Shown here in pieces: positions 32,953-44,850 of a stretch of DNA of 64,000 nt. Origin of the DNA: Phaeosaccion multiseriatum (Eukaryota; Ochrophyta, other classes); the NCBI GenBank assembly GCA_965112735.1, contig OZ218965.1, positions 682,001 through 746,000 on the forward strand. Reading direction: 5' to 3'. The notes under the pieces were generated by a model, which worked only from the letters and a program-made list of their open reading frames with translations, did not search any database and was not told the origin of the DNA. Each line of letters starts with the position of its first letter. The first letter of the stretch is position 1. A program made the translations under genes and the position numbers.

Positions 32953-34772
32953 TCACTGCCCCCCGTTGGCTGCCGAAGGGGCTGCTGCTGCTGCTCCTGC
33001 TGCGGTACCCGCGCCTTGCGCTGCACGGGTGAGAAAGTGCACATTGGCGGTCAGCGCCTCGATGGCGGCCGTCTGCCGGTCCATATACGCGCCCACCCGC
33101 GCCTCTCTACCGCTGCTGCCCCCCACCCCCCCAGCCTCTGCTAGTGCCAACCCGGAGCCAGACTCAGAGCCGTATCCAGCAAACCCCCCGCCTCCTCCCC
33201 CTCCTCCCCCTGCCGCCTCCGCCAGACTCACAAGGACGTGACTGAGCGGAATGCCCGCCATGTCCATCAAATGAGTGCTCGTCATGAGCTTCTGTACCGC
33301 CGCCATCTTACCCCCCACGGCACTGGCGCCACTCCCTACCCCCCCCCCTCCTAACTCCTCCCTCAATAGCTCCTCCTTAGCCGCCACAACCGCCGACTGC
33401 GCGTGTTTCAGCACATCTGTGGTCGCCTCCACCCCCGACTGGCGCTCGTCCAGGACTGCGGTGGCGGCATCGATCTGCAGTTGAACCTCTCTGCGCTGCA
33501 CCCCATGCTCGCCTGACGGTTACCAATGCACACACACGCACGCACACACGTCAGTCAGTCATAGAGAAAGCAATGATTGGCTCGTGTATACCACACACGT
33601 CAGTTAGTCATAGAGAAAGCAATGATTGGCTCGTGTATACCACACACGTCAGTCAGTCATAGAGAAAGCAATGATTGGCTCGTGTATACCCTGGAAAGGG
33701 AAGGAGAATCAAGCACAAGAAGCGACTGCAGTGTATGCCATAGGCGGTCTGAGCTCGGCTCGGCTCTGGGCTGGGCGGGCGGTATCGCATGCCCCTCCCT
33801 CATAAGCAAGAGAGGGCAAGGAAGAGCAAGTCACATCCCTCGAACCGCCATGCCATACCGCCATGCCATACCGAACGAAGTAGAGCCCCCCCCTCGTCCC
33901 TCTCCTCTTCCCTCGCTCTCTCACTCTCCCACTCACTCACTCACTCTCTCACTCCCTCCCTCACTCTCTCACTCTCTCAGTCACTCACTGACTCACTGAC
34001 TCACTGACTCAGTCACTCACTAACTCAATGACTCACTCACTCACTGACTCACTCACTCACTCACTCACTCACTCACTCACTGACTCACCTGATTCCTTAG
34101 CCTCCCCCATAAGGGCGGTCTCTCTCCACTTGCTCAGCTGTAAAGCGTCCTTACGGGCCTTCTTCTCTCTCCCAACACGCTCTCTGCAGGGCCACACACA
34201 GACAGCCACGGCAAGGTACCAAGGGGCAAGCAGGCACAGGAAGAGGAGGTGAACGGCGCGGGTGAGTAGTGAGAGGCACTCTAAGGTTCTAAGGTAGATA
34301 AATCACCAATCAAGGGGAGGAGGAGGAAGGAGGGGCCAGCACGCACAGCAGCAGAAGAGGCGGGCAAAGAAGAAAGACAAAAGAGAGGAGAGAGAGCCTG
34401 CCTGCTAGCCTCGCCCGACCCCCACGGAATGGACGTCCTCACATTCCCTCCCTCCCCTCCCTCCCGAGTCCTCTGCTGGTGCTGGTGGTGCTCGTGGTGC
34501 TCGTGGAGCTACTTAAGACAGACCCACCTCTCTGTGTACACTTGCTTGACTGCTTGATGGGCAGCAAGAACAGAGCCCTCCGCGAGCTGCTCCAAGGCAA
34601 GGGCCATGTCCATCTCGACATCGACATCGACATCGACATCGACATCGACATCGACATCGCGGCCTTCGAGATTGTCGGCACCTTCGACATTGGGACCTCC
34701 CTCCCGGGAAAGGCCCTCGCCCCTCTTGCGAACATAGAGCTCCAGGCCCTCCTCAGCCTCCTGTGACGTGCG

Positions 34773-34821
<49 letters not shown>

Positions 34822-37800
34822 GCACCGGCATATAGGCAGGGTCGCAGCAGCAGCAGCAGCAAGCAGCAGCAGCAGGTCAAGACAAGCTGGTCAGGGGTGG
34901 TGAATGCAAGCATTTATTGATTCCCTCCCTCCAATCGAAGAGGGGGGGGAGGGGGTGAGGCCCTGCTCGAGGTCCTGCTGCCGTAAGTCAGCAATCACCC
35001 TCTCGCCAAGAGCAACGACCAACACCTCTCCGACGACGAAAATCGGCAGGCACATCGAAAAGAGGCAACCCACCGACTACCTACATGCAGGCAACAGGGT
35101 GAATAAACCACGGAAAGAACACTCAGCTCCAACCCCCCCCCCCCTCCCAAACATGCCCAAGTTTCTTACCGCCAATCGCCTCTCCAGCGCCTCCGAGCGC
35201 CTCCTCGCGTCGCTGTCCAAGTCATCGTTCTCTCTGGACAACAGTAGCAGCTCCGCCGCCGCCTCGAGCTGCAGCCTCGCGCGGCTCACTCTCTCCTCAG
35301 AGGCCCGCTGCGTCTGAGTGACGCGCATCAGCGATTGCTGCTTCACGCGCAGCTGACTAGACACGGCCGACAGCAGCGCCGATGCCCTCTGATGCGTGGG
35401 GGTGGGGTTTGGGGATGCGTTATATATATATATATAATATATACATATATATAATATATATATAATATATATATATGGTGGGTGGGGTGAGGGCACGGAG
35501 GTGAGTATATGTACATATCAATAAGAGGGGTTTTGGGAGGTATCAAGTACCACGCTCAAAGAAAGAAGAGCTCCCAAGTGCGTTCTTGGCGAAGGAACGC
35601 AAATGAGGCAAGGCACACAAAAGATCAGCACCGCGCGGTGTCGGTCTGAAAGGACAAGAACGACGGACGGACGGACCTGCACTCTGGCCTTGACGTCGTC
35701 GTCTGGCGCGGCGGCTGCCGTATCACCAACGGCTGTGTCGCCAACGGCTGTCCTCGGCCGCTGGTTGCTGAGCTGTACGCCGTTGACGAGACTCTCCACC
35801 TGCTGCAGTGTCTCTTCCGTCTATGGAGAGGGAGGATGAGAGGGAGGGAGAGAGGGAGCGAGGATTGAGAGGGAGGGAGAGAGGGAGCGAGGATGAGAGG
35901 GAGGGAGAGAGGGAGGGAGGGACTGCTGTGAGAAGGGATGGACGGGGAGGGGAGGCTAAGTGAGAAGGGAAGGGATGGACGGGGAAGGGAGGCTAAGTGA
36001 GAAGGGAAGGGATGGACGGGGAGGGGAGGGGAAGGGAGGCTAAGTGAGGTTGCTTGCTTGCGCATGTCGCATGATTGATGAGGAGGTGGTGATTCAGACA
36101 AGGGGGGCGCGAGCAGCAGCAGCAGCAGCAGCAGTTGGTGATACAGAAGCAGTTGGTGATACTGCAGCAGCAGCAGTTGGTGATACAGAAGCAGTTGGTG
36201 ATACTGCAGCAGCTTTGTTGTATGCAGAGCTCCCTCGCACTGCTCTGACAGGCAGCGAAAGGCAGGGGATGGCAGCGAATGGCAGACCATGGCAGCGGAT
36301 AGTGGGGCTCCTCCTCAAGGAATGACTGACTGACTGACTGATTGACTGACTGACCTGCGCAGAGCCGATGCCGTGCACCTCCGCCAAGGTGCGTAGAGAA
36401 GAGGCGCGCTCGGCGAGTTGGGCCACCGAGGCTGCCACCGCACATACGCACGCACACGCACACACACACGCACACACATACGCACACACACGCGCACACA
36501 CACACACACACCGGGCAGCAACAGGATCATTGACAAGGAGGATTGTTCGTTCGTTCGTTCGTGAGACAGAGACACAGACAAGCAAGCGGGACGAGACCGA
36601 CACTGACGAGGGAAAGGAGATAAGGTGAGGAGGAGAGGAGGGAAGGAGGCACAAGGGCAAGGCAGTGGAGGGAAGGAAGCTCTGCAGCTTGCAGGTCAAG
36701 ACAGTGCGAAATTGAACCGCCACCCCACCCCAATCGGATCCACAGGCAAGGCCCCATCCGCTGCCATCCATATCATCTCCATCCCACCCCACAGCACTTG
36801 ATTGACAGACTGACCTGAGAAAGCTCGCTCCTGCTGCTCGGCCCTCTGCCTCTCTCGCAGCACCTCCTGTGCCCTCTGCCGCAGAAGCTGCACCCCCTCC
36901 ACGGCCGCCTGCACCACCGCCGCGAGCTTGGCCCTTCCCTCCTCCGTGACCCATTCCAGCAGGGATGAGTTGGCGGCTGCATGACCTGCTTCCATGGCCT
37001 CCTCCGCCTGTCGCAGCATCGCTTCAATGCCTCCATTGATGCTTTCATCGGTGCCTCCCCCTCCTACTCCCTCCGCGGCCGGCCAGACTTTTTCCTTGGC
37101 CTCCTTGTCCTCCTCCTCCTTGCCCTTTGCCGCGTCTCCTCCTTCCTTAGCACCTCCTTTCTCCTTGCCCCACCCCACCTTTGCCGCCACCGGAACAGCA
37201 GCAACATTCGCACCCGCGACCCCACCTGCTGCTTGTTCTTGTACGCCTTCCTTCTTGTGCCCACCGGACGACAACGACAAGGACGATCCCGCCACGAGCA
37301 TGTCCCTCAGCCTCTCGAGTACGACCGCAGCCCGAACCATGGTCAGCTGCTCGCGGCTCTGAGCAGCGAGGGCAGCTCTGGCAGTGGATGCACTCGACAC
37401 CACGGCCGCCTCTAGGGCCTGCACGTGTGCGAAGGCCTGGCGGGCTGCGGCCTCGAAGCTCTCGAGAGTGTCCAGCTCGGGCGACAGGGCGGCGAGTTCG
37501 GCCACAGAGCTCGACGCGGCAGCCTCCTGTATCGAGAGGGGAAAGGAGGAGGTGTATGGGGAGGGAGGGGAGAATAGAGGCATATGGGGAGGGAGGGGAG
37601 AATAGAGGCAAATGGGGAGGGAGGGGAGTGTGTGGGTGCAGCTGACTGACGGAATGACTGACTGACTTACCCACTGACTGAATCGACTAAGCGACCAACC
37701 ACCTGACTCATTCACTCTCACTTACTCACAAACTTCTGCTGTCTGCCTGCCTGCCTGCCTCACTCACTCCCTCACTGACTCTCTTGAAACCAGGTCGATA

Positions 37801-38481
37801 TGACTGGCTGACTGACTGACTGACTGACTGACTGACTGACTGACTGACTGACTGACTGACTGACTGACTGACTCTCTCACTCCCTCACTGACTCTCTTAA
37901 AACCAGGTCGGCATGACTGACAAACCGACCGACTGACTGACTGACTGACTGACTGACTTACACCCTCACTCACTCACTCACTCACACACTCACTCACTGA
38001 CTGACTGATGACTGACCTCTGCTGACACCAGGTGCTCGAGCATGACCGGGTCCGTGCTCTCCGCCGTGGACACGGCCGCTGCGATGCGGGCCTTGAGACC
38101 AATGACCTGACTCACACTCCTGTGCTTGCGCATTCGCTCCTCCTCCACCCGTTGCTTGGCATGCGAGACCTCCTGCTCTTCTCTGGACACGGCGGCTTCA
38201 AGGGCGGTTACGGCTGCCTTGGCTCCTGTAAGGGCCGCAGTCTGTCCTCCTGCTCCGCTGACCTGAGCGGCGGCTTTAGATGCGAGGTCTGCGCAGCTCT
38301 CCACCTGGGGAGGGGAGGGGAGGAGGGGGGGTGAGGAAGGAAGGGTAGAGCGAGAAGGAAGATCAGCCGTCGGGTTAGGTTCCTTTCCTTCCCACCCACT
38401 GGAGAGTGGAGAGAGGGGAGGGGCAGACAGACAGACAGACAGACAGGCTGACTGACTGATTGACTGACTGACAGAGGGATC

Positions 38482-38517
<36 letters not shown>

Positions 38518-41500
38518 GCAATGCCGCTCCCGTCCACGTCACTTCTCGAGCTCGAGCAAGAGGAAGGACACGTCTCAGGAGCGCGATAGAGTGAGTAAGA
38601 AGATATCAGTTCGTGTCAGAGAGTGTGTGCCCGAGTGACGGACTGACCTGCTCAAAGGCGTCTCTCACGGCAAGGCCGTTGCCAATGACGCTGAGGGGGC
38701 TTCCATCCCCCTCCCTCGCTGCCCTCATGCATGCGTAGTGCCTCTTGAGCAGGAAGCCCACCTGCCCGGCAAGCTTCTCCGACTGTCTACGCACCTCCTG
38801 CCTCTGCCCGAGCACCTGAGAGAGAGAGAGAGATGGAGAGGGGTGGGAGAGAGTGAGGGAGGGAAAGAGAGAGAGATGGAGAGGGGTTGGAGAGAGTGAG
38901 GGAGGGAGAGGGAGAGAGGGGGAAAGGGTGGGAGAGAGTGAGGGAGGGTGAGGGAGAGAGGGGGACAGGGGTGGGATAGTGAGGGAGGGAGGGAGAGAGG
39001 GGCGGAGGGAGCGAGAGCAAGGGATGTGGTGCAGGGGCATGCGTAGGGCTAAGCTCCGTCCTCCCTCCCTCCCTCCCTCCCTCCCACCCACCTCATCCAC
39101 CGCCTTGGCCGCCTGCTTGATGCTGCTGCTCGCCTCGGAAACCAAGGCCTTCACCTCCTCCCCACGCCCGCCCGGAGTCCCAACACCCCTGCTTCCTCCT
39201 GCTGTTGGTCCAGACGAGGAGAGGGGCGCGAAGGCCCCTTGGCCGAGGGTGGAGGCGAGCAGGTTGGAGGGGGTGAGGAAGGCGTTGGGGCCAGCCGACA
39301 CGCAAGAGGCACGGGCCACACGAAGGGCCTCGGTGGCGGTTTCGGCAGAGAACTTGACAGAGCGATCCTGCTCCAACAGGCTCTCCTACAGGAGGGGAGG
39401 AAGGGAAGGAAGGAGGGAGGGAGAGAGGAAGGGAGGAGGGGAGGGAGGGAGGGAGGGAGGGAGGGAGGAGGGGAGGGAGGGAGGGAGGGAGGGAGGAGGG
39501 GAGGGAGGGAGGGAGGGAGGAAGGGAGGGAGGGAGGGAGGAGGGGAGGGAGGAAGGGAGGGAGGAAGGGAGGGAGGAAGGGAGGCTGAGGGGGTGGACAA
39601 AACAAAACCAAACACAGCATCTCCTCCAGAGGTCCACAGCACACCCACCCGCCTCCCCTCCCCGTGTACCAGCCACTCAATCACTCAATCACTCACTCAC
39701 TCTTGCTGACTTCGACACATACACACTCCCACCCTCCCTCCCTCGCCGCCCCCCTCCCTCCGTCCCTCAGTCACTCACCTGCCCCGCCGTCTGGCACACT
39801 GCCTCAAGCTCCTCCCCCATTCCATCCAACACCCTCAGACACTTGCGATAACCGTCCAAAGCAGCGTCGTACTCCCGCTTGGCCAGGTTGGTGGTGGACT
39901 GCAACTGTCCCACGGTCTCTGCAGCGGCGGCGATGGCTTGCTCGACTTTGAGTTCGCTAGCCCATGTGTTGGCGACGGCTGCAGCCCGCCGGTTCTCTTG
40001 CTCCTCCTCCCCCGCCACACCACCTCCTCCTCCGGAGGTGGCAACGGCGTCGAGCATTCCCAATCCTTCCTCGTCCCCCTCCTGCTCCTCCTCTTCTTCC
40101 TCCTCTTCCTCCTCCTGATCCTGATCCTTCTCCCCGTGCTTGTCCTCCTCCTCCTTCTCCTTCTCCTCCTCCTTCTCCTCCTGCTCCGCCCCAAAGTCCG
40201 TAAAGAGCTTATGTGCCACCGTCACCACCTCACATGCCCGCTTCACATCCGCCTCACACAGCTGCACCAACCCCGGCCCCGATGCGCTAATCATCGCCAC
40301 CAAGCCCTGCAAGTGCAACAACGCCCCTGCCAGGGCCTCCCTCTGCATCGCCCTCTTACGCACTGCCAAGGTCCCTGCCTCCTCCCACAAGGCCGTTGCG
40401 GTCTCTGCCTTTGCCGCTGCCCGACGGAAGCACTCGAGCTCCTCCATCGTCCTTGCCATTGTATCCACGACACCCCCTCCACCCCCACTCCACCCTGCCT
40501 GTCCTTCGGTGGCGGAGGTTAAAGAGAGGGTCGACCTCAGCCTTCGCTCGCCCCTCTGCTCCTCCTCCACAGCGGCCGAGGAGGCCAGCGTGGCGCTGCG
40601 CTGCTCGTAAGCGTGTTGGGCACCTTGATAAGCCTCTCTCGCCTTAGCAAGGGCCTCCTCCACAGTCTTGGCATCATTCGCCGCCGCCTTCCCTTTCACC
40701 CGACCCCCTCCGAAGCTGCCCATAAGCAGCTCCACTCTGGACTCGAGGCTCTGCAGTCGCAGTAACGCCTCCTCCAACAGCTGAGTGAGGGAGGCGTCTT
40801 CCCTCCTCTCCGTATCCGCTCTTCGTGCAGCCTCCGCCAGGCCCGTCTCGGCCTTTTGCACCGCCGCTTCGGCCGCATTGACATGCTTGGACAGTTTGGT
40901 GTGGAGCATCGCCGTTGACTCCCGGACCGCCCGCTCCCCCGCCCCCGCCGCACCTCCTCCTCCCCTCGCCCCTCTTCCTCCTTCCTCCTCCTCTCCTCCC
41001 CCCACTCCCACCACCTGGGGCTCACTCTCGAGCTCCGAGTTGAGGCGATCAAGCGCGGCATTGGCCTCGGCAAGGGCAAGCTCCGAGTTGGCATGGAAGC
41101 CCGACTGGCGCTGACCGAAGATCGTCTGCCTCTGACCGGAGCGGAGAGGGGCGGACCTGTCCCCGACCAATCCGCCCCCCACTCCCTTGTGCTGTACCTG
41201 CCTTGCCACAGAGAGCCTCTTGGACAAGGCCATGGATCTCCTCCTCGACGAGCTCCGAAGCTTCTCCGCCCCCTCCGCCGCGCCCGTCGCCAGGACCAGA
41301 GCCTCTTCCGCCGCTCGCACCTCCCTCTCTGCCCCCGCCACCGCCTCCCGCAGCGCGCTGGCGGTCATGTTGGTGATACTACTCTGACCGTCGTCGTCGC
41401 CGTCGCCATTGCTGATGCTACTCTTGTTGGTGGTGCTACTGCTGCTGCCAGCCTGTGCCACAGCAGCAGCTGCCCTTGAGACGGCCGAGGAGGCGGAGAG

Positions 41501-44500
41501 GAGCGGAGCTGCCATCATGAGCGACACCATCTTGGCTCCCGTGTCAGCGCTGTGGTCCAGGTCCTCCACACGCCGCTGCAACCCCGCAATGGCCACGTGA
41601 GCCGTCCGCATCTCTTGCTCGATAGCCTCGCGTCGGGCCTTGCCTGGGCGGGGTAGAGAACGGGGGTGCGTGTGTGCATGAGTGTGTCAGTACGTGAAGC
41701 AAACATACACACTGAGACAAGACTATACCCATCCATCCACTGGCATCCATCCACTGCCATCCATCCATCCATCCACTGCCATCCATCCATCCATCCATCT
41801 ATCCATCCACTGCCATCCATCCATCTATCCATCCATCGGCCTCCCCACCTCACCCCACCCTATCGCATCATCATCCGTATGCCCTCCTTCCAGTCGCTCG
41901 CTTCTTCCCACCGCCCCACCTGCTCGGAGCTCCCCCTCGCATCTCTCAACAGCGGCGATGGCTTCCTTGGTGCGAAGCTTGCGAGAAGAGGCCGTTTGCG
42001 CGCGGGCGGAGCCACTCTCCTCGCCCGCCAGCACCCGCCCAGTGATAGCCTGGGGAGAGGGAGGGAGGGAGGGAGGGGGGGAAGGGCGGGAGGGAGGGAA
42101 AGCGCGCCAGAACGCGCCAAGTCGCGTCGTAGTGAAGGTATGTGGTGTGAGTATAGACCACAGAGTATGGGGTACAAGGTATTGGGAATAGGGTATAAGG
42201 CATTTGGACACAGTGCGGTAGGTGAGTGCAAACCCCACCTCTCCCTCCCTCCCTCCCTCCCCTCCCTCCCTCCTTCCCTCCCTCCCCTCCCTCCCCTCCC
42301 TCCCCTCCCTCCCCTCCCTCCCCTCCCTCCCTCCCTCCCCTCCCTCCCTCCCTCCCTCCCTCCCTCCCTCCCTCCCTCCCTCCCTCCCTCCCCTCCCTCC
42401 CTCCCTCCCTCCCTCCCTCCCTCCCTCCCTCCCTCCCTCCCTCCCTCCATCTCACCTCCCTCGCAGCCTTCACCGCAGCATCGGCGTTGCTCACCGCCCG
42501 AGCAATGCCCTCCTCCTCACTCAGCCCGGCCAGCGCCGCCTTGCTCTTGATGGCCAACAGCTTGCTCGCAGCAGGCTCCAACAGATCGAGCTCCTGCTTC
42601 CTCTCTCGATCCTCCACTGCCCTCTGGGCCTTCACCATTTCAAAAACTTCTCTCAGGCGATGTCGGAGGGACAGTGCCACCTCCACCCTCCCTTCAAACT
42701 CGTCGAGAGAGCAAGGAGGAGGAGGAGGGGAGGAGGAGTCGAATTCGAGGGAGGAAGGGTCACAGGTGGCGCCTTTGAGAGCATCTCCGACGGCGGCTTG
42801 GACTTGATGAAGGGCTTGAACGAGGGAAGGCACGTCGTCCAGCTGCTGCTCGATGGCCTGTTGGCATTTCGTGGTGGTGGTGGTGTTGGTGTTGTGGGGG
42901 TGGGTACATACGAACATCAGAGAGAATATATAGAGAGAGGGGGGCAGAGAGAGAGGCGGGGGGGGGAGAGAGGGTGAGAGAGGGAGGGGGAGGGAGAGAG
43001 ACGATGACAAGCGGGCAGAGTGAGAGGAACACATGAAGTCCCCCTTCTAAGACTAAGGAGGATAGAACCCCTGTGGTTTGCGTCAAACACCCCTCCTCAG
43101 CTGCCTGCCATCCACCCTCCCTCACCCACCCCTCTGCTGCCATCCACCCCTCCCTCACCCACCCACCTGCTGCCTGACAGCCACCACCTCCCTCTCCACG
43201 CTGTGCAGGGCCTGCAAGCGCTCCTCCCTAAGCGTCTCCTCCTCGATCCTCCTCTCCTCCGCCTCGCACGCCTCGCGAGCCTCCTCCGCTAGCCGTACCG
43301 CCTCCGCTACCGCCCCTGCATACGACTCCACCGCATGCCCTGCTAGAACCTGTTTGGTGATACAGAGGGAGAGAGGGAGAGAGGGAGGGAGGGGGGGTGA
43401 ATCTCGTTCATTCATGTGTGCATTCGTTCGTTCGTTCCTTCCTTCCTTCCATCCTTCCTTCCTTCCTCCCTTCCTTCGTTCTCCCTTTCTCCTCGTTCGT
43501 GAGTGGCATTCACCTCCACACCCATATGCCCTGCCCTGCCGTGCCCTGCCCCAGCACGAAAACCCTCTGAGCCCCTGAGCCGCTACCTGGGTGGCCGTAG
43601 CGACAGCCGCACGGGCTCTTTTGTTGACATCCGCCACCGCCGGAGTACACAGCACTGTAACAAGGTTGCCGCTGCTGTCCTGCAGAGAAGGAGCCGCTGC
43701 CAGGCTGTCCAACACACTGGCAGCGTAGCTCAGTTTGCCCTTGAGGCCTGCCCTCGCCTCCTCCACTTGGTTCCTCTCTCGGGTGAGGGCGGCGCAAATG
43801 TCGTCGGCCTCATTCACCACTTGCAGCACCTCCATCACCTGGGGGATGGATGGCAGCGGATGGGGATGGCAGTGAATGGGAGGGTAGCAGGGGAAGGCGA
43901 CAGGGAAAGGGAGATGGGAGTCGGTGCGGTGGAACGGGGCGGGATGGGTGGGAGGTTGGGTGACAGGGACCCAAGGAGGGGCATTGGACTGAAAATACTG
44001 ACAATACGAGAGTTAGAACAATAGAGACATCGAAATCGACTGCTCCGTCCTTCACTAGCCCTTCACCAACCCTTCACCAACCCTTCCCTTCGCTTTCCTT
44101 TCCTTCCCTTGCCTTCCCTTTCCTTCCCTTCCCTTCCCTTCCTTTCTCACCTTTTGCCTGCGAGCTTCGAGGTCCAGACCCTCAAAGTCCACCATGTACT
44201 CATACTCGTCGTCCTGGCGAAGCGGAGCAGTTGGTGATACACATGGAGAGAGGAAGAGGGATAGGGAGCTGAGCGTGGGCGTGGGGGGCGAGAGACGATT
44301 ATGATCTTTGCACCAGAGAGAGGGAGAGAACACACAGACACTGTGCCCACACAGGCGCCGCCTCCCTCCCTCCCTCCCTCCCTCCCTCCCCCCCTCCCTT
44401 CCTTCCTTCCTTCCTTCCTCTCTCACCTGGTCTCCCCCCGCGGTGCTCATTGCCCTCTCCTCCCCTCCTCCCGCCATCGACAAGGCGTGTTGAGCCGTTG

Positions 44501-44816
44501 CAGCTGCCGCAGCCGCCGCCATATCATCCTCTGGAGCAGGCCCTACAGAGCCTCGATGGGCGGATTGGGAGCCTCGACGGTTGGCAGCAGAGTAACCGCC
44601 ACCGCTGCGACTCTCTTCATAGGCCTGCTGAGAGGCCCGGCGATTGGCCAGTCCATAGCCGCTGCTGCGCATGTTGTTATCCTCGTGGGGTGCCTGTGAG
44701 CCTCGGCGGTTGACGGCCCGGTTCAGGGCCCTTCGCATGGCGGTTGATCTCACCTGCCGAGAGATGGGGGGAGGGAGGGGGAGAGAGAGGGGGAGAGGGT
44801 GGGTTGGAGGAGGAAG

Positions 44817-44850
<34 letters not shown>

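Noticed and set aside
33542-33690. Possible CRISPR-like repeat array
   Set aside because: The 49-bp units are directly adjacent with no unique spacers, in a eukaryotic intron; it is a minisatellite.
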